Source: Ardenticatena maritima
GTDB taxonomy: Bacteria > Chloroflexota > Anaerolineae > Ardenticatenales > Ardenticatenaceae
DNA length: 64,000 nt
Assembly: GCF_001306175.1 (NCBI RefSeq)
Contig: NZ_LGKN01000003.1
Coordinates: 744,001 to 808,000, forward strand
Direction: 5' to 3'
Positions 38,696-47,656 of this stretch are shown piece after piece. Below the pieces are notes generated by a model. That model had not been told where the DNA came from and did not search any database. It saw only the letters and a program-made list of their open reading frames with translations. Position numbers and translations under genes: made by a program. Numbering within the stretch: the first letter of the stretch is position 1; the number at the start of each line of letters is the position of its first letter.

Positions 38696-39706
38696 TTACG
38701 CCTTGGGCAAGACAAAGCCCACACGGCGCTTGACCTCTTCGGCTTTGGGTTCAGCGACGGCACGCGCCCGCTCTGCGCCAATCGCCAGCACGCGGTCCAA
38801 TTCGGCGGGATCTTGTGCATAGACTTGGTAGCGTTCCTGAATGGGGCGCAGCGCCTCGATGATGACTTCGGCGACTTCTTTCTTCAAATCGCCATAGCCC
38901 TTGCCGGCAAAGTGCGCTTCGATTTCTTCGCGGCTCTTGCCGGTCAGCGATTCGTAGATTTGCAAGAGGTTGTTCACGCCCGCTTTTTCGGGCGCATCGC
39001 TGAAAATGATTTCGCGCCCGGAGTCGGTGACGGCGCGGCGCAAAACTTTGCGAATGCGGTCGGGCGAGTCGGTGAGATAGACGGCGTGATACTCGCCAAC
39101 TTCGCTCTTGCTCATCTTCTTGGTCGGGTCGTCAAAGCCCATGACGCGCGCGCCGCTCTTGGGAATGACCGCCTTGGGCAACTTGAAGGTCTCGCCGTAG
39201 AGATGGTTGAAGCGCTGGGCAATGTCGCGCGTCAATTCAATGTGCTGTTTCTGGTCTTCGCCCACGGGCACTTCATCCGCATCGTAGAGCAAAATATCAG
39301 CCGCCTGCAAAACGGGGTAAGTCAACAACCCCGTGCTGACGCTTTCCTGCTTTTCTTTTTCGGATTTGGCTTTGAACTGCGTCATGCGGTAGAGCCAGCC
39401 CAGCGGTGTGACACAGCCCAAAATCCACTGCGTTTCAGCATGGGCGCGCACGTGGCTCTGAATGAACAGCGTGCTTTTCTGCGGGTCAATGCCACAGGCA
39501 AGCAACAATGCGGCTAACTCGCGCGTTTGGGCGCGCAACTTGTCAGGGTCTTGCCAGACGGTGATGGCGTGCAGGTCAACAATGCAGAAGTAGTTTTCTT
39601 TTTCATCTTGCCCCTGCACCCATTGGCGAATCGCCCCCAGGTAGTTGCCCAGGTGCAAACGCCCAGAGGGCTGAATCCCCGACAAGACACGGACTTTGTT
39701 GCTCAT
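38696..39706 (-). CDS. trpS: Tryptophanyl-tRNA synthetase
   Basis: 336 residues, class I. RVLSGIQPSGRLHLGNYLGA contains the HIGH-type motif (HLGN), and KKMSKSEVGEYHAVYL contains KMSKS. Charges tRNA-Trp. Its presence inside the trp operon puts it under the same T-box, so low charging raises both tryptophan supply and synthetase. RBS AAGGAGGAA before ATG 39706. Confidence 0.96.
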   Translation of the reverse strand: MSNKVRVLSGIQPSGRLHLGNYLGAIRQWVQGQDEKENYFCIVDLHAITVWQDPDKLRAQTRELAALLLACGIDPQKSTLFIQSHVRAHAETQWILGCVTPLGWLYRMTQFKAKSEKEKQESVSTGLLTYPVLQAADILLYDADEVPVGEDQKQHIELTRDIAQRFNHLYGETFKLPKAVIPKSGARVMGFDDPTKKMSKSEVGEYHAVYLTDSPDRIRKVLRRAVTDSGREIIFSDAPEKAGVNNLLQIYESLTGKSREEIEAHFAGKGYGDLKKEVAEVIIEALRPIQERYQVYAQDPAELDRVLAIGAERARAVAEPKAEEVKRRVGFVLPKA

Positions 39707-39736
39707 ACCGATGTTCCTCCTTCTCGACGTTGAGCG

Positions 39737-40549
39737 TTATGTCAACTTTTCATGTTTCTGCTTGGGCACACCAACAAACTCGCGCACTTTTTGCGCCACG
39801 TTTTTGGCGCGCATCAGCGATGTTCCCACCAGAATCGCGTCAGCGCCCATGGCGGCGACCCGTTCCACGTCGGCGCGGGTGTGAATGCCGCTTTCAGCGA
39901 CGAGCAACACGTCGTCGGGAATGTGTGCGCGCAGGCGTTCGGTCGTCGCCAAATCCACCTCGAAGGTGCGCAAATCGCGGTTGTTGACGCCAATCACGCG
40001 CGGTGAAATCGCCAGGGCGCGTTCGAGTTCGGCTTCGTTATGCACTTCCACCAGGGCTTCCATGCCCAATTCGCGAATGAGGGCGTAGAAATCGCGCAGG
40101 TCGTTATCGCCCAGAATGCCGACAATCAGCAAGACCGCATCCGCGCCGGCGGCGCGCGCTTCGTAAATCTGGTACGGGTCTATGACGAAGTCTTTGCGCA
40201 ACACCGGCAACCGCACCGCCTGGCGTACCGCCTGCAAATGCCCGATGTTGCCCTGGAAAAAGTGCTGGTCGGTGAGGACGCTCACGGCGGCCGCTCCTTC
40301 GGCGTCATAGGTGCGCGCGAGCGCCACCGGGTCGAACTGGTGGCGCAACAACCCCTTGCTGGGCGACGCCCGTTTGACCTCGGCAATGAGCGCCACATGG
40401 TCGCCGCGCAGGGCGGCGGCAAAATCGCGCGGGGGCGGCGCGAGCATCATTTCGGCGCGCACTTCCGCCAGCGGGCGTTCCCGCCGGTGCCGCTCAACTT
40501 CATCCACCTTCCAGCGCACAATTTTTTCCAAAATGGTTTTGGGTGCCAT
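39737..40549 (-). CDS. trpC: Indole-3-glycerol phosphate synthase
   Basis: 270 residues from ATG 40549 (MAPKTILEKIVRWKVDEVER); the longer frame to 40777 overlaps trpD. Closes the indole ring. LIAEVKRASPSKGLL with catalytic Lys, VLTDQHFFQGN, VLRKDFVIDPYQI, LVEVHNEAEL, IGVNNRDLRTFEVDL and AESGIHTRAD. Thirty bp after trpD. Confidence 0.96.
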   Translation of the reverse strand: MAPKTILEKIVRWKVDEVERHRRERPLAEVRAEMMLAPPPRDFAAALRGDHVALIAEVKRASPSKGLLRHQFDPVALARTYDAEGAAAVSVLTDQHFFQGNIGHLQAVRQAVRLPVLRKDFVIDPYQIYEARAAGADAVLLIVGILGDNDLRDFYALIRELGMEALVEVHNEAELERALAISPRVIGVNNRDLRTFEVDLATTERLRAHIPDDVLLVAESGIHTRADVERVAAMGADAILVGTSLMRAKNVAQKVREFVGVPKQKHEKLT

Positions 40550-40580
40550 CGTTCCGCTTCTCTCCACTTCTTGCCAGTCG

Positions 40581-41621
40581 CTACACACCAACCCGTTGGC
40601 TGAAGGCGATGAGCGCGTCCAGTGTACGCAAGGCGGCGCCACTGTCAACGCTTTCCGCCGCTCGCTCCACCCCTTCGCGCACGTCGGACGCCACACCACC
40701 CGCCACCAGCGCCGCCGCCGCATTGAGAAGCACGACATCACGGCGCGGTCCGCGGTCTTCACCTGCCAGAATAGCACGCAAAATGCGGGCGTTCTCTTGC
40801 GGGTCGCCGCCGCGCAGGGCTTCCAGCGGGGCGGGCGTAAACCCGACGTCGCGCGGGTCGAGCGTCTCCGTCACCACCGAGCCGTTGGCGTCGGGCGTGC
40901 CAAAGCGGCTGACGCGATTGGGGGCGGTGGTGGTCAATTCATCCAGCCCGTCGCCATGCACAACAAACGCCGCACGGCTGCCCAACTGCTGCAAGACACG
41001 CGCCAGCATCTCGGTCAGCCCGGCATCGAAGACGCCCAGCAACTGGGCGCGCGCGCCGGCGGGGTTGGTCAACGGTCCCAGAACGTTGAAAACGGTACGC
41101 ACACCGAGTTCGCGGCGCGGACCAATGGCGTGGCGCATGGCGGGGTGCAAGTTGGGCGCGAAGAGAAAGCCAATGCCGATTTCGTCAATGGCTTGCGCCA
41201 CGCGCTCAGGCGTCAAATCGAGGTTGACGCCCAGGGCTTCGAGCACATCGGCGCTTCCGGAGCGGCTGGATACGCTGCGATTGCCATGTTTAGCTACCGC
41301 CAGCCCCGCCCCCGCCACAACAAACGCGGTAGTTGTGGAGATGTTGAACGTGCCGGCGCGGTCGCCGCCCGTTCCGCATGTGTCAATCACATCCTCGCGC
41401 GAGGGGCGCACCTGCACAGCGGCGCGCCGCATGGCACGCGCAAACCCCGTAATCTCGTCCACCGTCTCGCCTTTCATGCGAAGCGCCACCAGAAAGCCGG
41501 CAATTTGTGCGGGCGTGGCTTCGCCGTGCATGATCGCGTCCATGACCTGCTCGGCTTCCACCGCCCCCAACGATTCACCATCGAGCACCTTTTGCAAGGC
41601 TGTGCGCACCACTTCACTCAT
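40581..41621 (-). CDS. trpD: Anthranilate phosphoribosyltransferase
   Basis: 346 residues from ATG 41621 (MSEVVRTALQKVLDGE) with an AGGAGGG ribosome site. Couples anthranilate to PRPP. DTCGTGGDRAGTFNISTTTA is the PRPP-binding loop, followed by VAKHGNRSVSSRSGSADVLE. Separate from trpG, not fused as in enterobacteria. Starts 11 bp after the trpG stop. Confidence 0.96.
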   Translation of the reverse strand: MSEVVRTALQKVLDGESLGAVEAEQVMDAIMHGEATPAQIAGFLVALRMKGETVDEITGFARAMRRAAVQVRPSREDVIDTCGTGGDRAGTFNISTTTAFVVAGAGLAVAKHGNRSVSSRSGSADVLEALGVNLDLTPERVAQAIDEIGIGFLFAPNLHPAMRHAIGPRRELGVRTVFNVLGPLTNPAGARAQLLGVFDAGLTEMLARVLQQLGSRAAFVVHGDGLDELTTTAPNRVSRFGTPDANGSVVTETLDPRDVGFTPAPLEALRGGDPQENARILRAILAGEDRGPRRDVVLLNAAAALVAGGVASDVREGVERAAESVDSGAALRTLDALIAFSQRVGV

Positions 41622-41632
41622 GGCATCCCTCC

Positions 41633-42250
41633 TCACTCATTTGACGGTTTGCGGGTTGCGCCGGCGTTTGCCGCCGATTCCAACGGGCGATAGCGGGTGA
41701 TGAAGTTGCGCAGCAAATCATGCCCGTATTCGGTGAGAATGCTTTCGGGGTGGAATTGTACGCCAATCGTCGGGTATGTTTTGTGCTGCACCGCCATCAC
41801 TTCCCCCCGCGCCGTGAAAGCGGTGACTTCAAGGCACTCAGGAAGGGGTTCGTATGCCACCAGGCTGTGGTAGCGAGTCGCCTGGAAGGGGCTGGGAATG
41901 CCTGCGAAAATGCCGCGGCGGTCGTGGTAAATCTGGCTGGTTTTGCCATGCATGAGCCGCTCCGCGCGGTCAACTTTGCCGCCAAACGCCGCGACGATAC
42001 ATTGGTGCCCCAGACAGACGCCGAGGATGGGGGTTGTTTGGTGGAAAGTGCGAATGACATCCATGGAAACGCCGCCATCGTAGGGGTCGCCCGGTCCGGG
42101 GGAGATGACAATATGCGTGGGCGCCATCGCGCGAATGTCATCCAGCGTGATTTCGTCGTTGCGGCGCACCACCACATCAGCCCCCAATTCAGCCAGGTAC
42201 TGCACCAGGTTGTACGTAAACGAATCGTAGTTATCAATGACCAGGATCAT
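41633..42250 (-). CDS. trpG: Anthranilate synthase glutamine amidotransferase subunit
   Basis: 205 residues from ATG 42250, just behind GGAGGGCGGC. Supplies ammonia to TrpE. Class I amidotransferase triad: Cys in GVCLGHQCIVAAFGG, His and Glu in IGVQFHPESILTEYG. ISPGPGDPYDGG is the oxyanion region. Twenty bp after trpE. Could also serve para-aminobenzoate synthesis if shared. Confidence 0.95.
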   Translation of the reverse strand: MILVIDNYDSFTYNLVQYLAELGADVVVRRNDEITLDDIRAMAPTHIVISPGPGDPYDGGVSMDVIRTFHQTTPILGVCLGHQCIVAAFGGKVDRAERLMHGKTSQIYHDRRGIFAGIPSPFQATRYHSLVAYEPLPECLEVTAFTARGEVMAVQHKTYPTIGVQFHPESILTEYGHDLLRNFITRYRPLESAANAGATRKPSNE

Positions 42251-42270
42251 GCCGCCCTCCTTGTGGGTGT

Positions 42271-43776
42271 TTACAAGCCTTGTTCCGCCATTTCGATGGC
42301 GACGCCTAAGGCGCGCCCTTTGTGCAAGGTTTCTTCCCATTCGCGGGTCGGGTCGCTATCGGCGACCACGCCGGCGCCCGCCTGGACGTAGGCGGTATCG
42401 CCCAACATGAGGATGGTGCGGATGGTGATACAAGTATCCATGTTGCCGTTGAAGCCGAAGTATCCCACCGCCCCGGCATAAGGACCACGCCGCACGCCTT
42501 CCAGTTCTTCGATGATTTCCATGGCGCGCACTTTGGGCGCACCGCTCACGGTTCCCGCCGGGAAGGTGGCGCGGAAGAGGTCGAACGCATCCTTTTCAGG
42601 TCGCAGGACGCCCACCACACGGCTCACAATGTGCATCACGTGGGAGTAGCGTTCAATGGTGAAGAAGTCGGGCACGCGCACGGTACCAGGCACACAGACG
42701 CGCCCCAAGTCGTTGCGCCCCAAGTCCACCAGCATCACATGCTCGGCGCGCTCTTTGGGGTCGCCCAGCAGTTCCGTTTCCAGGGCTTTGTCCTCTTCCT
42801 CGGTGCGCCCACGCGGGCGGGTGCCGGCAATGGGGTGCGTCTCAGCGACGCCATCTTGCAAGCGCACCAGCATCTCCGGCGATGACCCAATCAGCGCCAG
42901 GCGCGGGTCGCCGCCAAAGTCGAGATAGAACATGTAGGGCGACGGGTTCAGGCGACGCAGGGCGCGATAGATGCTGAAGGGGTCGGCGAGGGTACGGCGC
43001 GAAAGCCGTTGGGAGAGCACCACCTGGAAGATATCGCCGGCTGCGATGTATTCTTTCGCCCGGCGTACCGCCGCTTCAAAGTGCGCTTGCGTGGTATGAA
43101 GCCTGAAATCTTCGCCAGAGCGACCGGGCGGCGCCGGGAGCGGCGGCAAGGGGGCGCGCACACGGGCTTCCAGCGCGTCCAGCCGCGCCACGGCTTCGTC
43201 GTAGGCGGCATCCAGGTCGGTGCCGGGGGGCACATGCGCGTTGGCGAACGCCAGCAGGCGGTGGCGCACATGGTCGAAGATGAGCAAGGTGTCGGTGATG
43301 AGGAAGGACGCCAGCGGTGTGCCCAGTTCATCACGGGCGGTGGCGGGCAAACGCTCAAAGGCGCGCACCATGTCATAGGCGACGTAGCCCACCGCCCCAC
43401 CGTAGAAACGGGGGATGTCGTGGCGCACCGTGTGCAAGGGAGCCACAGGCTGGTAGCGCGCCAGTTCGTCGCGCACGACGTGCAGCGCATCGCGTCCTTC
43501 TTCCAGCGGGATGCGGCGGCTGTGCCCATTATCGAACACGTCCACGGCATCTGCGTATGCCACAAGGCGGCGGCGCGCATTGACGCCTAAAATGGAATAG
43601 CGCCCGACCTGCTCGGCCTTCTCGACGCTTTCCAGCAAGAAACTGGGCGCATCACCGCGCAATTTGAGATAGACCGAAACAGGAGTTTCCAAATCCGCCG
43701 GCAATTCGCGATAGACCGGCACTAGGACGCCTTGTTGGGCAAGTGCGTAAAACGCCTCACGTGTCAAGTGGTCCAC
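42271..43776 (-). CDS. trpE: Anthranilate synthase component I
   Basis: 501 residues from GTG 43776, chosen because GGAGG lies 5 bp upstream; ATG 43803 (9 residues longer) has no ribosome site and abuts the T-box terminator. Converts chorismate to anthranilate. The LLES feedback motif is present (SFLLESVEKAEQVGRYSILG), so tryptophan inhibition is expected. C-terminal chorismate-binding core: HPIAGTRPRGRTEEEDKAL, LVDLGRNDLGRVC, FPAGTVSGAPKVRAMEII and GAVGYFGFNGNMDTCI. First gene of the operon. Confidence 0.96.
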   Translation of the reverse strand: MDHLTREAFYALAQQGVLVPVYRELPADLETPVSVYLKLRGDAPSFLLESVEKAEQVGRYSILGVNARRRLVAYADAVDVFDNGHSRRIPLEEGRDALHVVRDELARYQPVAPLHTVRHDIPRFYGGAVGYVAYDMVRAFERLPATARDELGTPLASFLITDTLLIFDHVRHRLLAFANAHVPPGTDLDAAYDEAVARLDALEARVRAPLPPLPAPPGRSGEDFRLHTTQAHFEAAVRRAKEYIAAGDIFQVVLSQRLSRRTLADPFSIYRALRRLNPSPYMFYLDFGGDPRLALIGSSPEMLVRLQDGVAETHPIAGTRPRGRTEEEDKALETELLGDPKERAEHVMLVDLGRNDLGRVCVPGTVRVPDFFTIERYSHVMHIVSRVVGVLRPEKDAFDLFRATFPAGTVSGAPKVRAMEIIEELEGVRRGPYAGAVGYFGFNGNMDTCITIRTILMLGDTAYVQAGAGVVADSDPTREWEETLHKGRALGVAIEMAEQGL

Positions 43777-43807
43777 AAGCACCTCCTCATCTTTTGGGTT
43801 CATGCCA

Positions 43808-44151
43808 ATAAAAAACGTCTCATCCCCTCCTGGGGACGAGACGTTGAAAGTCCCGCGGTGCCACCCCTCTTGGGCTGGAAACGAAAAAACGCGCTCGTGA
43901 GCGCGTTTGTGAAAGCCAGCCCCACTCGTTTCAGGTACGGCTCGCGCGCCAACACGGCGCAGCGAACGATACCCTCGCCGGATAACGGCGGCGCACCCGG
44001 CCAGCCCTACTTGCCCGCAAGCGTTGAGGCTGGCGGCTCCCCGGCCCATTCACACGTGCCGCTTGCGAGTGGACTTCCAGAACAGTCTCCTCAGGAGACA
44101 GGTCCACCTCTCTGGCGCGCGCTCACGTGCTACTCTTCCGGTTCACAGCCT
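43808..44151 (-). promoter_or_regulatory. tRNA-Trp T-box riboswitch of the trp operon
   Basis: Stem I runs 44151-44027: AGGCTG pairs with CAGCCT at its base, CACGTG (44129-44124) with CACGTG, around an AGTAG / GAA loop. The codon after GAA is TGG (complement 44048-44046), the specifier for tryptophan. The T-box proper, GGGTGGCACCGCG, is at 43866-43854; its TGGC pairs with the GCCA end of tRNA-Trp. The terminator stem AACGTCTCGTCCCC / GGGGATGAGACGTT (43845-43814) is followed by T6. Uncharged tRNA-Trp should favour the antiterminator and expression. Confidence 0.93.
43884..43908 (-). other. Strong extra hairpin with U-run inside the T-box leader
   Basis: AAACGCGCT / AGCGCGTTT, 9-bp perfect stem with CACG loop, followed on the minus strand by further T. 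It sits where stem III of T-box RNAs lies, just before the T-box sequence, but has the form of an intrinsic terminator. It could be stem III or an additional attenuation point. Confidence 0.6.
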
Positions 44152-44175
44152 TTCGCCAATGCGATTGTGTGGGCG

Positions 44176-44204
44176 AGTATATGCATTGTCGGCGGTGTTG
44201 TCAA
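44176..44204 (-). promoter_or_regulatory. trp operon promoter
   Basis: On the minus strand TTGACA (44204-44199), 17-bp spacer, TATACT (44181-44176); transcription should start near 44168, just ahead of T-box stem I. The -35 box begins 7 bp from the stop of the upstream regulator gene. Confidence 0.88.
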
Positions 44205-44211
44205 AAAATTG

Positions 44212-47200
44212 CTAGGCAATATCAGATTCGGAGTAGGAGACCCACTGGATGGAGTGCTGAAGGCGACGGCTCTCTTCTAAACGCCCCAGCGCGCGCAAGA
44301 TCATGGCGACACGTTTGTAACTGAGTTCCGGGCTTGCAAAGCCGGCAATCGGCGTCTGTTCGGCTATCTGCAAGAAACGGTCCACAAACGCTGTGGCGGC
44401 GTCGCGGTCCTTCTGCTTCCAACTGACATACGCCAAGCCCGCCAGGCCTTCCAATGCCACTTGCGGGTAGGTTTCCAGATACTGTACGGTTTGTTGATAC
44501 ACCTCTCGTGCCCGCTGCCATTCGCGTAAGCCGGCATAGGCATGCCCCTGCGTAGCTAATGCTGTAAGATAGACCCACTCCTCCTCAACCATCTCAGCCA
44601 GACGAATCGCGTGCTGTGCCAATTGGAGCGCACGATGATATTTCTTCCACAAGACACACAATCGCGCCCATCCTTCAAAGACATTGCCTTGCAGCGCAAG
44701 AAAATGATGCTTTTCAGCGCTCTGCAGTGCTTGGCGAAAAGAGGCTTCCGCGGCGGGAAAATCTCCCTGTTCTCGCAAGGCGTCGCCAATGTTGTTGTAT
44801 AAAAGGGCCATCATGTATTCATCTGCCAAATCAATCGAAATGCGCAATGCCTCGCGCCAGTGCATGAGGGCTTCTGCGTAACGCCGGTTCTGAATGCCCA
44901 CAGCGCCCAAAAACACAGCGGCATCTCTTTTGAGCAAGATATCATCCACACTGCGTACAAGTTCGAGAATGCGCGGCATAAAATGCCCATCGTAGTTCCG
45001 CAACATTTCAAGAGAGAGCAAGCTTCTGAGAATGATATAGGTATCGCCAACCTCCTGCGCCAATTGCACCGCCTCTTCGTAAAATGGTTGGCATTTGGCC
45101 AACACAGGCTCCTGGAAGTAAAGCATTTTGCCTTTCAAGAATGCCCACTGTGCCCGCTGGTGTTTGGTCAACGGTGCATCCGCCAGAAGGGTTTCCAAAA
45201 TGGTGTTCGCCTCTTGGTGTTTGCCACGTTGTATGTAGAAGTGCGCCAACGCCAAATACATATCGCGCGCCAAAGATGTGTGTGCAACAGATGCAACGGT
45301 TTGTTGCAACAGGGCTTCGCCCTCCAGCAACAAGCCGCTCAACTGATAGAAACGCACCAGCACAGGCAATGCTTTCGCCAGCAAGGCGTCTTCGCCATGT
45401 GTCGCCGCCCAACGCCATGCGCGTTCGATGTTGTACCGCTCAAGCCGTATGCGTTTGACAACCAACGATGGCTGCGCCCCAAATAGCGTCTTTTGCTGGG
45501 CCACAAGCCACTGAAGATAGTAGGTCGCATGCGCACGTTCAATCGTCTGGCGAGCGTCGCTTTGTTCCAAATGGCGAGCGGCAAACTGGCGAATCAGTTC
45601 GTGAACGGTGTAGCGCTCTTCCCGATGAGTCAATAACGCGCGATCAACAAGAAGTGCAAGGTCTTCGAAACGCGCCCCTACGATTGCTTCAAGTGCCTCT
45701 GCTGTTGCACCGCCTTGAAAAATGGCAAAGCTCTGCAAAATGTGTTGTTGATTGGGGGTGAGCAGGGCATATGTGCTCTGCAACACGGCTTCGATACTGC
45801 GCTGGCGAGCAGGTATATCGGGCATTGTGGTTCGCAATACATCAAGCGTATTTGCGACGGTATGGGCGATGACAGGCAACGCCAGGCGATTGCCCCAACC
45901 AGCCGCCAGTTCTAAGGCGAGCGGCCACCCTTCGAGTGCGTTACAAATGTGCGCCACAAGCGTCCGTGTTTCGGCTGCATCATCCACTTTCCCGCCGACA
46001 CGCTGGAAACGTTCAAGGAAGAGCGCCACGCTCGACGTCCGCTCATCCGGCGTGCGCGGCACAGGGAGCCCTTCGAGCAAATGAACGGTTTCGATGAATA
46101 CCCCCAACGGTCGTCGCGATGTCGCCAGAATTTTTAGGTGGGGGACAGCCTCCAGAAGCCTGGAAACGAAATGCTGTATTCCCGGCAAGTGTTCCAGGTT
46201 GTCAAGTACCAACAATGTTGGAGAGTGTTGCAGATATTCAACCAGTGTATCAAACGCCGACTCATCCGCGCGAGTGGGTCTGCCTATGGCATGCAAGAGG
46301 AAGTCGGCAAGCGTTTCGTGGTCCGATGTCGTCGCATCCACCAGCGAAACGAACCAGACGCCACCGGGGAAACGCGGCTCAATAGCGGCGAACGCTGAAA
46401 CAAATTGGCGCGCAACGGTGAGCGCCAGCCGTGTTTTCCCCACCCCTCCCAAGCCGGTAATCGTCATGAGACGATAGTCAGATGCGGCAAGGCGCATCAG
46501 TAAGTCTTCTTTTTCTTCCTCACGTCCATAAAAGGGAGACATCTCGGCGGGGAGATTGTGCGGAATGGGGCGCACGATGTGCGTTTCATTGGTCAGCGCC
46601 GACACCCCTTGCTCGTAAAGGTGTTGCAGTGCGGCTGAAGGTGGAAGAGAGACCTCTCCATCCTCGCCAAAGTTGGTTTGGTAATGCTGCACTGCTCGCG
46701 CATTTTCTTGTTGCGCCAACCAAGCACGCATCAATTGGCGATGCGCCACCTCGCTTTCGGGGTCTATCAGCAGCTGGCGGCGCGCCAACGCCTCCATGCG
46801 GTGCAGACGTCCCACGTGCGCCTCGTACTCCGCCAAACGCGCCAACACCGTCATTATTTGCCGCTGATACTTCTGGCGCCACGGGAGAAGCCACGCTGCA
46901 TAGAAGTCATTCAACAAGTCGAGGTCTTGCAAGAGGTTGCCGGTGTAAAGGTCGCTCAGGCGTTTCAACAGTTCCAGTGCGCGGTATGTTGTTGGGGCAT
47001 CCCACGTCGGCAATGCGGATTCCAGATCGCACATGAGGGCGTCGAAGCGGAAGACATCAACATCAATGGGATAGTTGGGATTCCACTGTAGCGTATTGCG
47101 TTGCGTCAAAATAGCTTCATACCCATCCCACGATTCGGGCAACACCTTGCGCAAGCGCAAGAGGGTTTGCCGCAAATTGCGCCGCCCTTTCTCCTCAAGC

Positions 47201-47370
47201 AGATCAGGCCAAAGCAAGGTGGCTATCTGTTCGCGCGGTTGGGGCGTTTCGCGTTCCAATAAGAGATACGCCAGCAAAGCCGCCGCGCTTTTGGTTGGTA
47301 AGGCGATTGGCTCGTCATTCCACCATACATGCAAATGGCCAAACAAAGTGCAACGCAACATGGTTCTCAT
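44212..47370 (-). CDS. Large transcriptional activator: winged helix, BTAD, NB-ARC/STAND ATPase, TPR
   Basis: 1052 residues. N-terminal OmpR-like winged helix (CTLFGHLHVWWNDEPIALPT, then RRNLRQTLLRLRKVL), BTAD bacterial activation domain (about 95-245), STAND ATPase with Walker A TITGLGGVGKTRLAL and Walker B LLVLDNLEHL (about 275-620), then about 400 residues of TPR repeats to the C-terminus. This is the AfsR/SARP plan, in which ATP and ligand binding at the repeats gate activation. Target unknown; the divergent neighbour is a giant surface protein, a possible target. Start 47370 versus 47361 is uncertain. Confidence 0.88.
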   Translation of the reverse strand: MRTMLRCTLFGHLHVWWNDEPIALPTKSAAALLAYLLLERETPQPREQIATLLWPDLLEEKGRRNLRQTLLRLRKVLPESWDGYEAILTQRNTLQWNPNYPIDVDVFRFDALMCDLESALPTWDAPTTYRALELLKRLSDLYTGNLLQDLDLLNDFYAAWLLPWRQKYQRQIMTVLARLAEYEAHVGRLHRMEALARRQLLIDPESEVAHRQLMRAWLAQQENARAVQHYQTNFGEDGEVSLPPSAALQHLYEQGVSALTNETHIVRPIPHNLPAEMSPFYGREEEKEDLLMRLAASDYRLMTITGLGGVGKTRLALTVARQFVSAFAAIEPRFPGGVWFVSLVDATTSDHETLADFLLHAIGRPTRADESAFDTLVEYLQHSPTLLVLDNLEHLPGIQHFVSRLLEAVPHLKILATSRRPLGVFIETVHLLEGLPVPRTPDERTSSVALFLERFQRVGGKVDDAAETRTLVAHICNALEGWPLALELAAGWGNRLALPVIAHTVANTLDVLRTTMPDIPARQRSIEAVLQSTYALLTPNQQHILQSFAIFQGGATAEALEAIVGARFEDLALLVDRALLTHREERYTVHELIRQFAARHLEQSDARQTIERAHATYYLQWLVAQQKTLFGAQPSLVVKRIRLERYNIERAWRWAATHGEDALLAKALPVLVRFYQLSGLLLEGEALLQQTVASVAHTSLARDMYLALAHFYIQRGKHQEANTILETLLADAPLTKHQRAQWAFLKGKMLYFQEPVLAKCQPFYEEAVQLAQEVGDTYIILRSLLSLEMLRNYDGHFMPRILELVRSVDDILLKRDAAVFLGAVGIQNRRYAEALMHWREALRISIDLADEYMMALLYNNIGDALREQGDFPAAEASFRQALQSAEKHHFLALQGNVFEGWARLCVLWKKYHRALQLAQHAIRLAEMVEEEWVYLTALATQGHAYAGLREWQRAREVYQQTVQYLETYPQVALEGLAGLAYVSWKQKDRDAATAFVDRFLQIAEQTPIAGFASPELSYKRVAMILRALGRLEESRRLQHSIQWVSYSESDIA

Positions 47371-47656
47371 TCACTCCAAATCGAAAAAAGGCGGAATACC
47401 ACAGCGTTTTGTGACGCTTTTGTAACGGTTGAATTGCTACAATGATGCCACGCAAGCCCAATTCCAGCAACTCGTTGCCCATGCCATGCCGTCTGGGCGA
47501 CAGGGGTATGCGCGATGCACGGGAACGCAGTAGGCCGGGATGCACCAAGTGGCAAAAGCAAGGAGGTGGGCGATGGAAAATCTTTTGTGAAGCAGAACAG
47601 CCGTCAAAGGAGGTTTTCGTGCGACACAATCAGCAATCAGAAAGGAGACACATTTC
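47371..47656 (+). other. 286-bp intergenic region with a possible leader peptide
   Basis: Divergent interval between the large regulator and the first surface protein. A TACAAT at 47438 is a possible -10 without a good -35. Near its end, AAAGGAGG is followed 5 bp later by GTG 47619 that opens a 13-codon frame (MRHNQQSERRHIS) whose TGA overlaps the surface protein ATG at 47657. Whether it is translated is uncertain. I see nothing else here. Confidence 0.4.

Noticed and set aside
43804-44049. In-frame N-terminal extension of trpE
   Set aside because: The extra 82 codons translate the T-box RNA structure; conservation there is for RNA, not protein.
46586-47036. Open frames inside the large regulator gene on the plus strand
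   Set aside because: They lie antisense to the BTAD domain region and lack RBS and domain signal.
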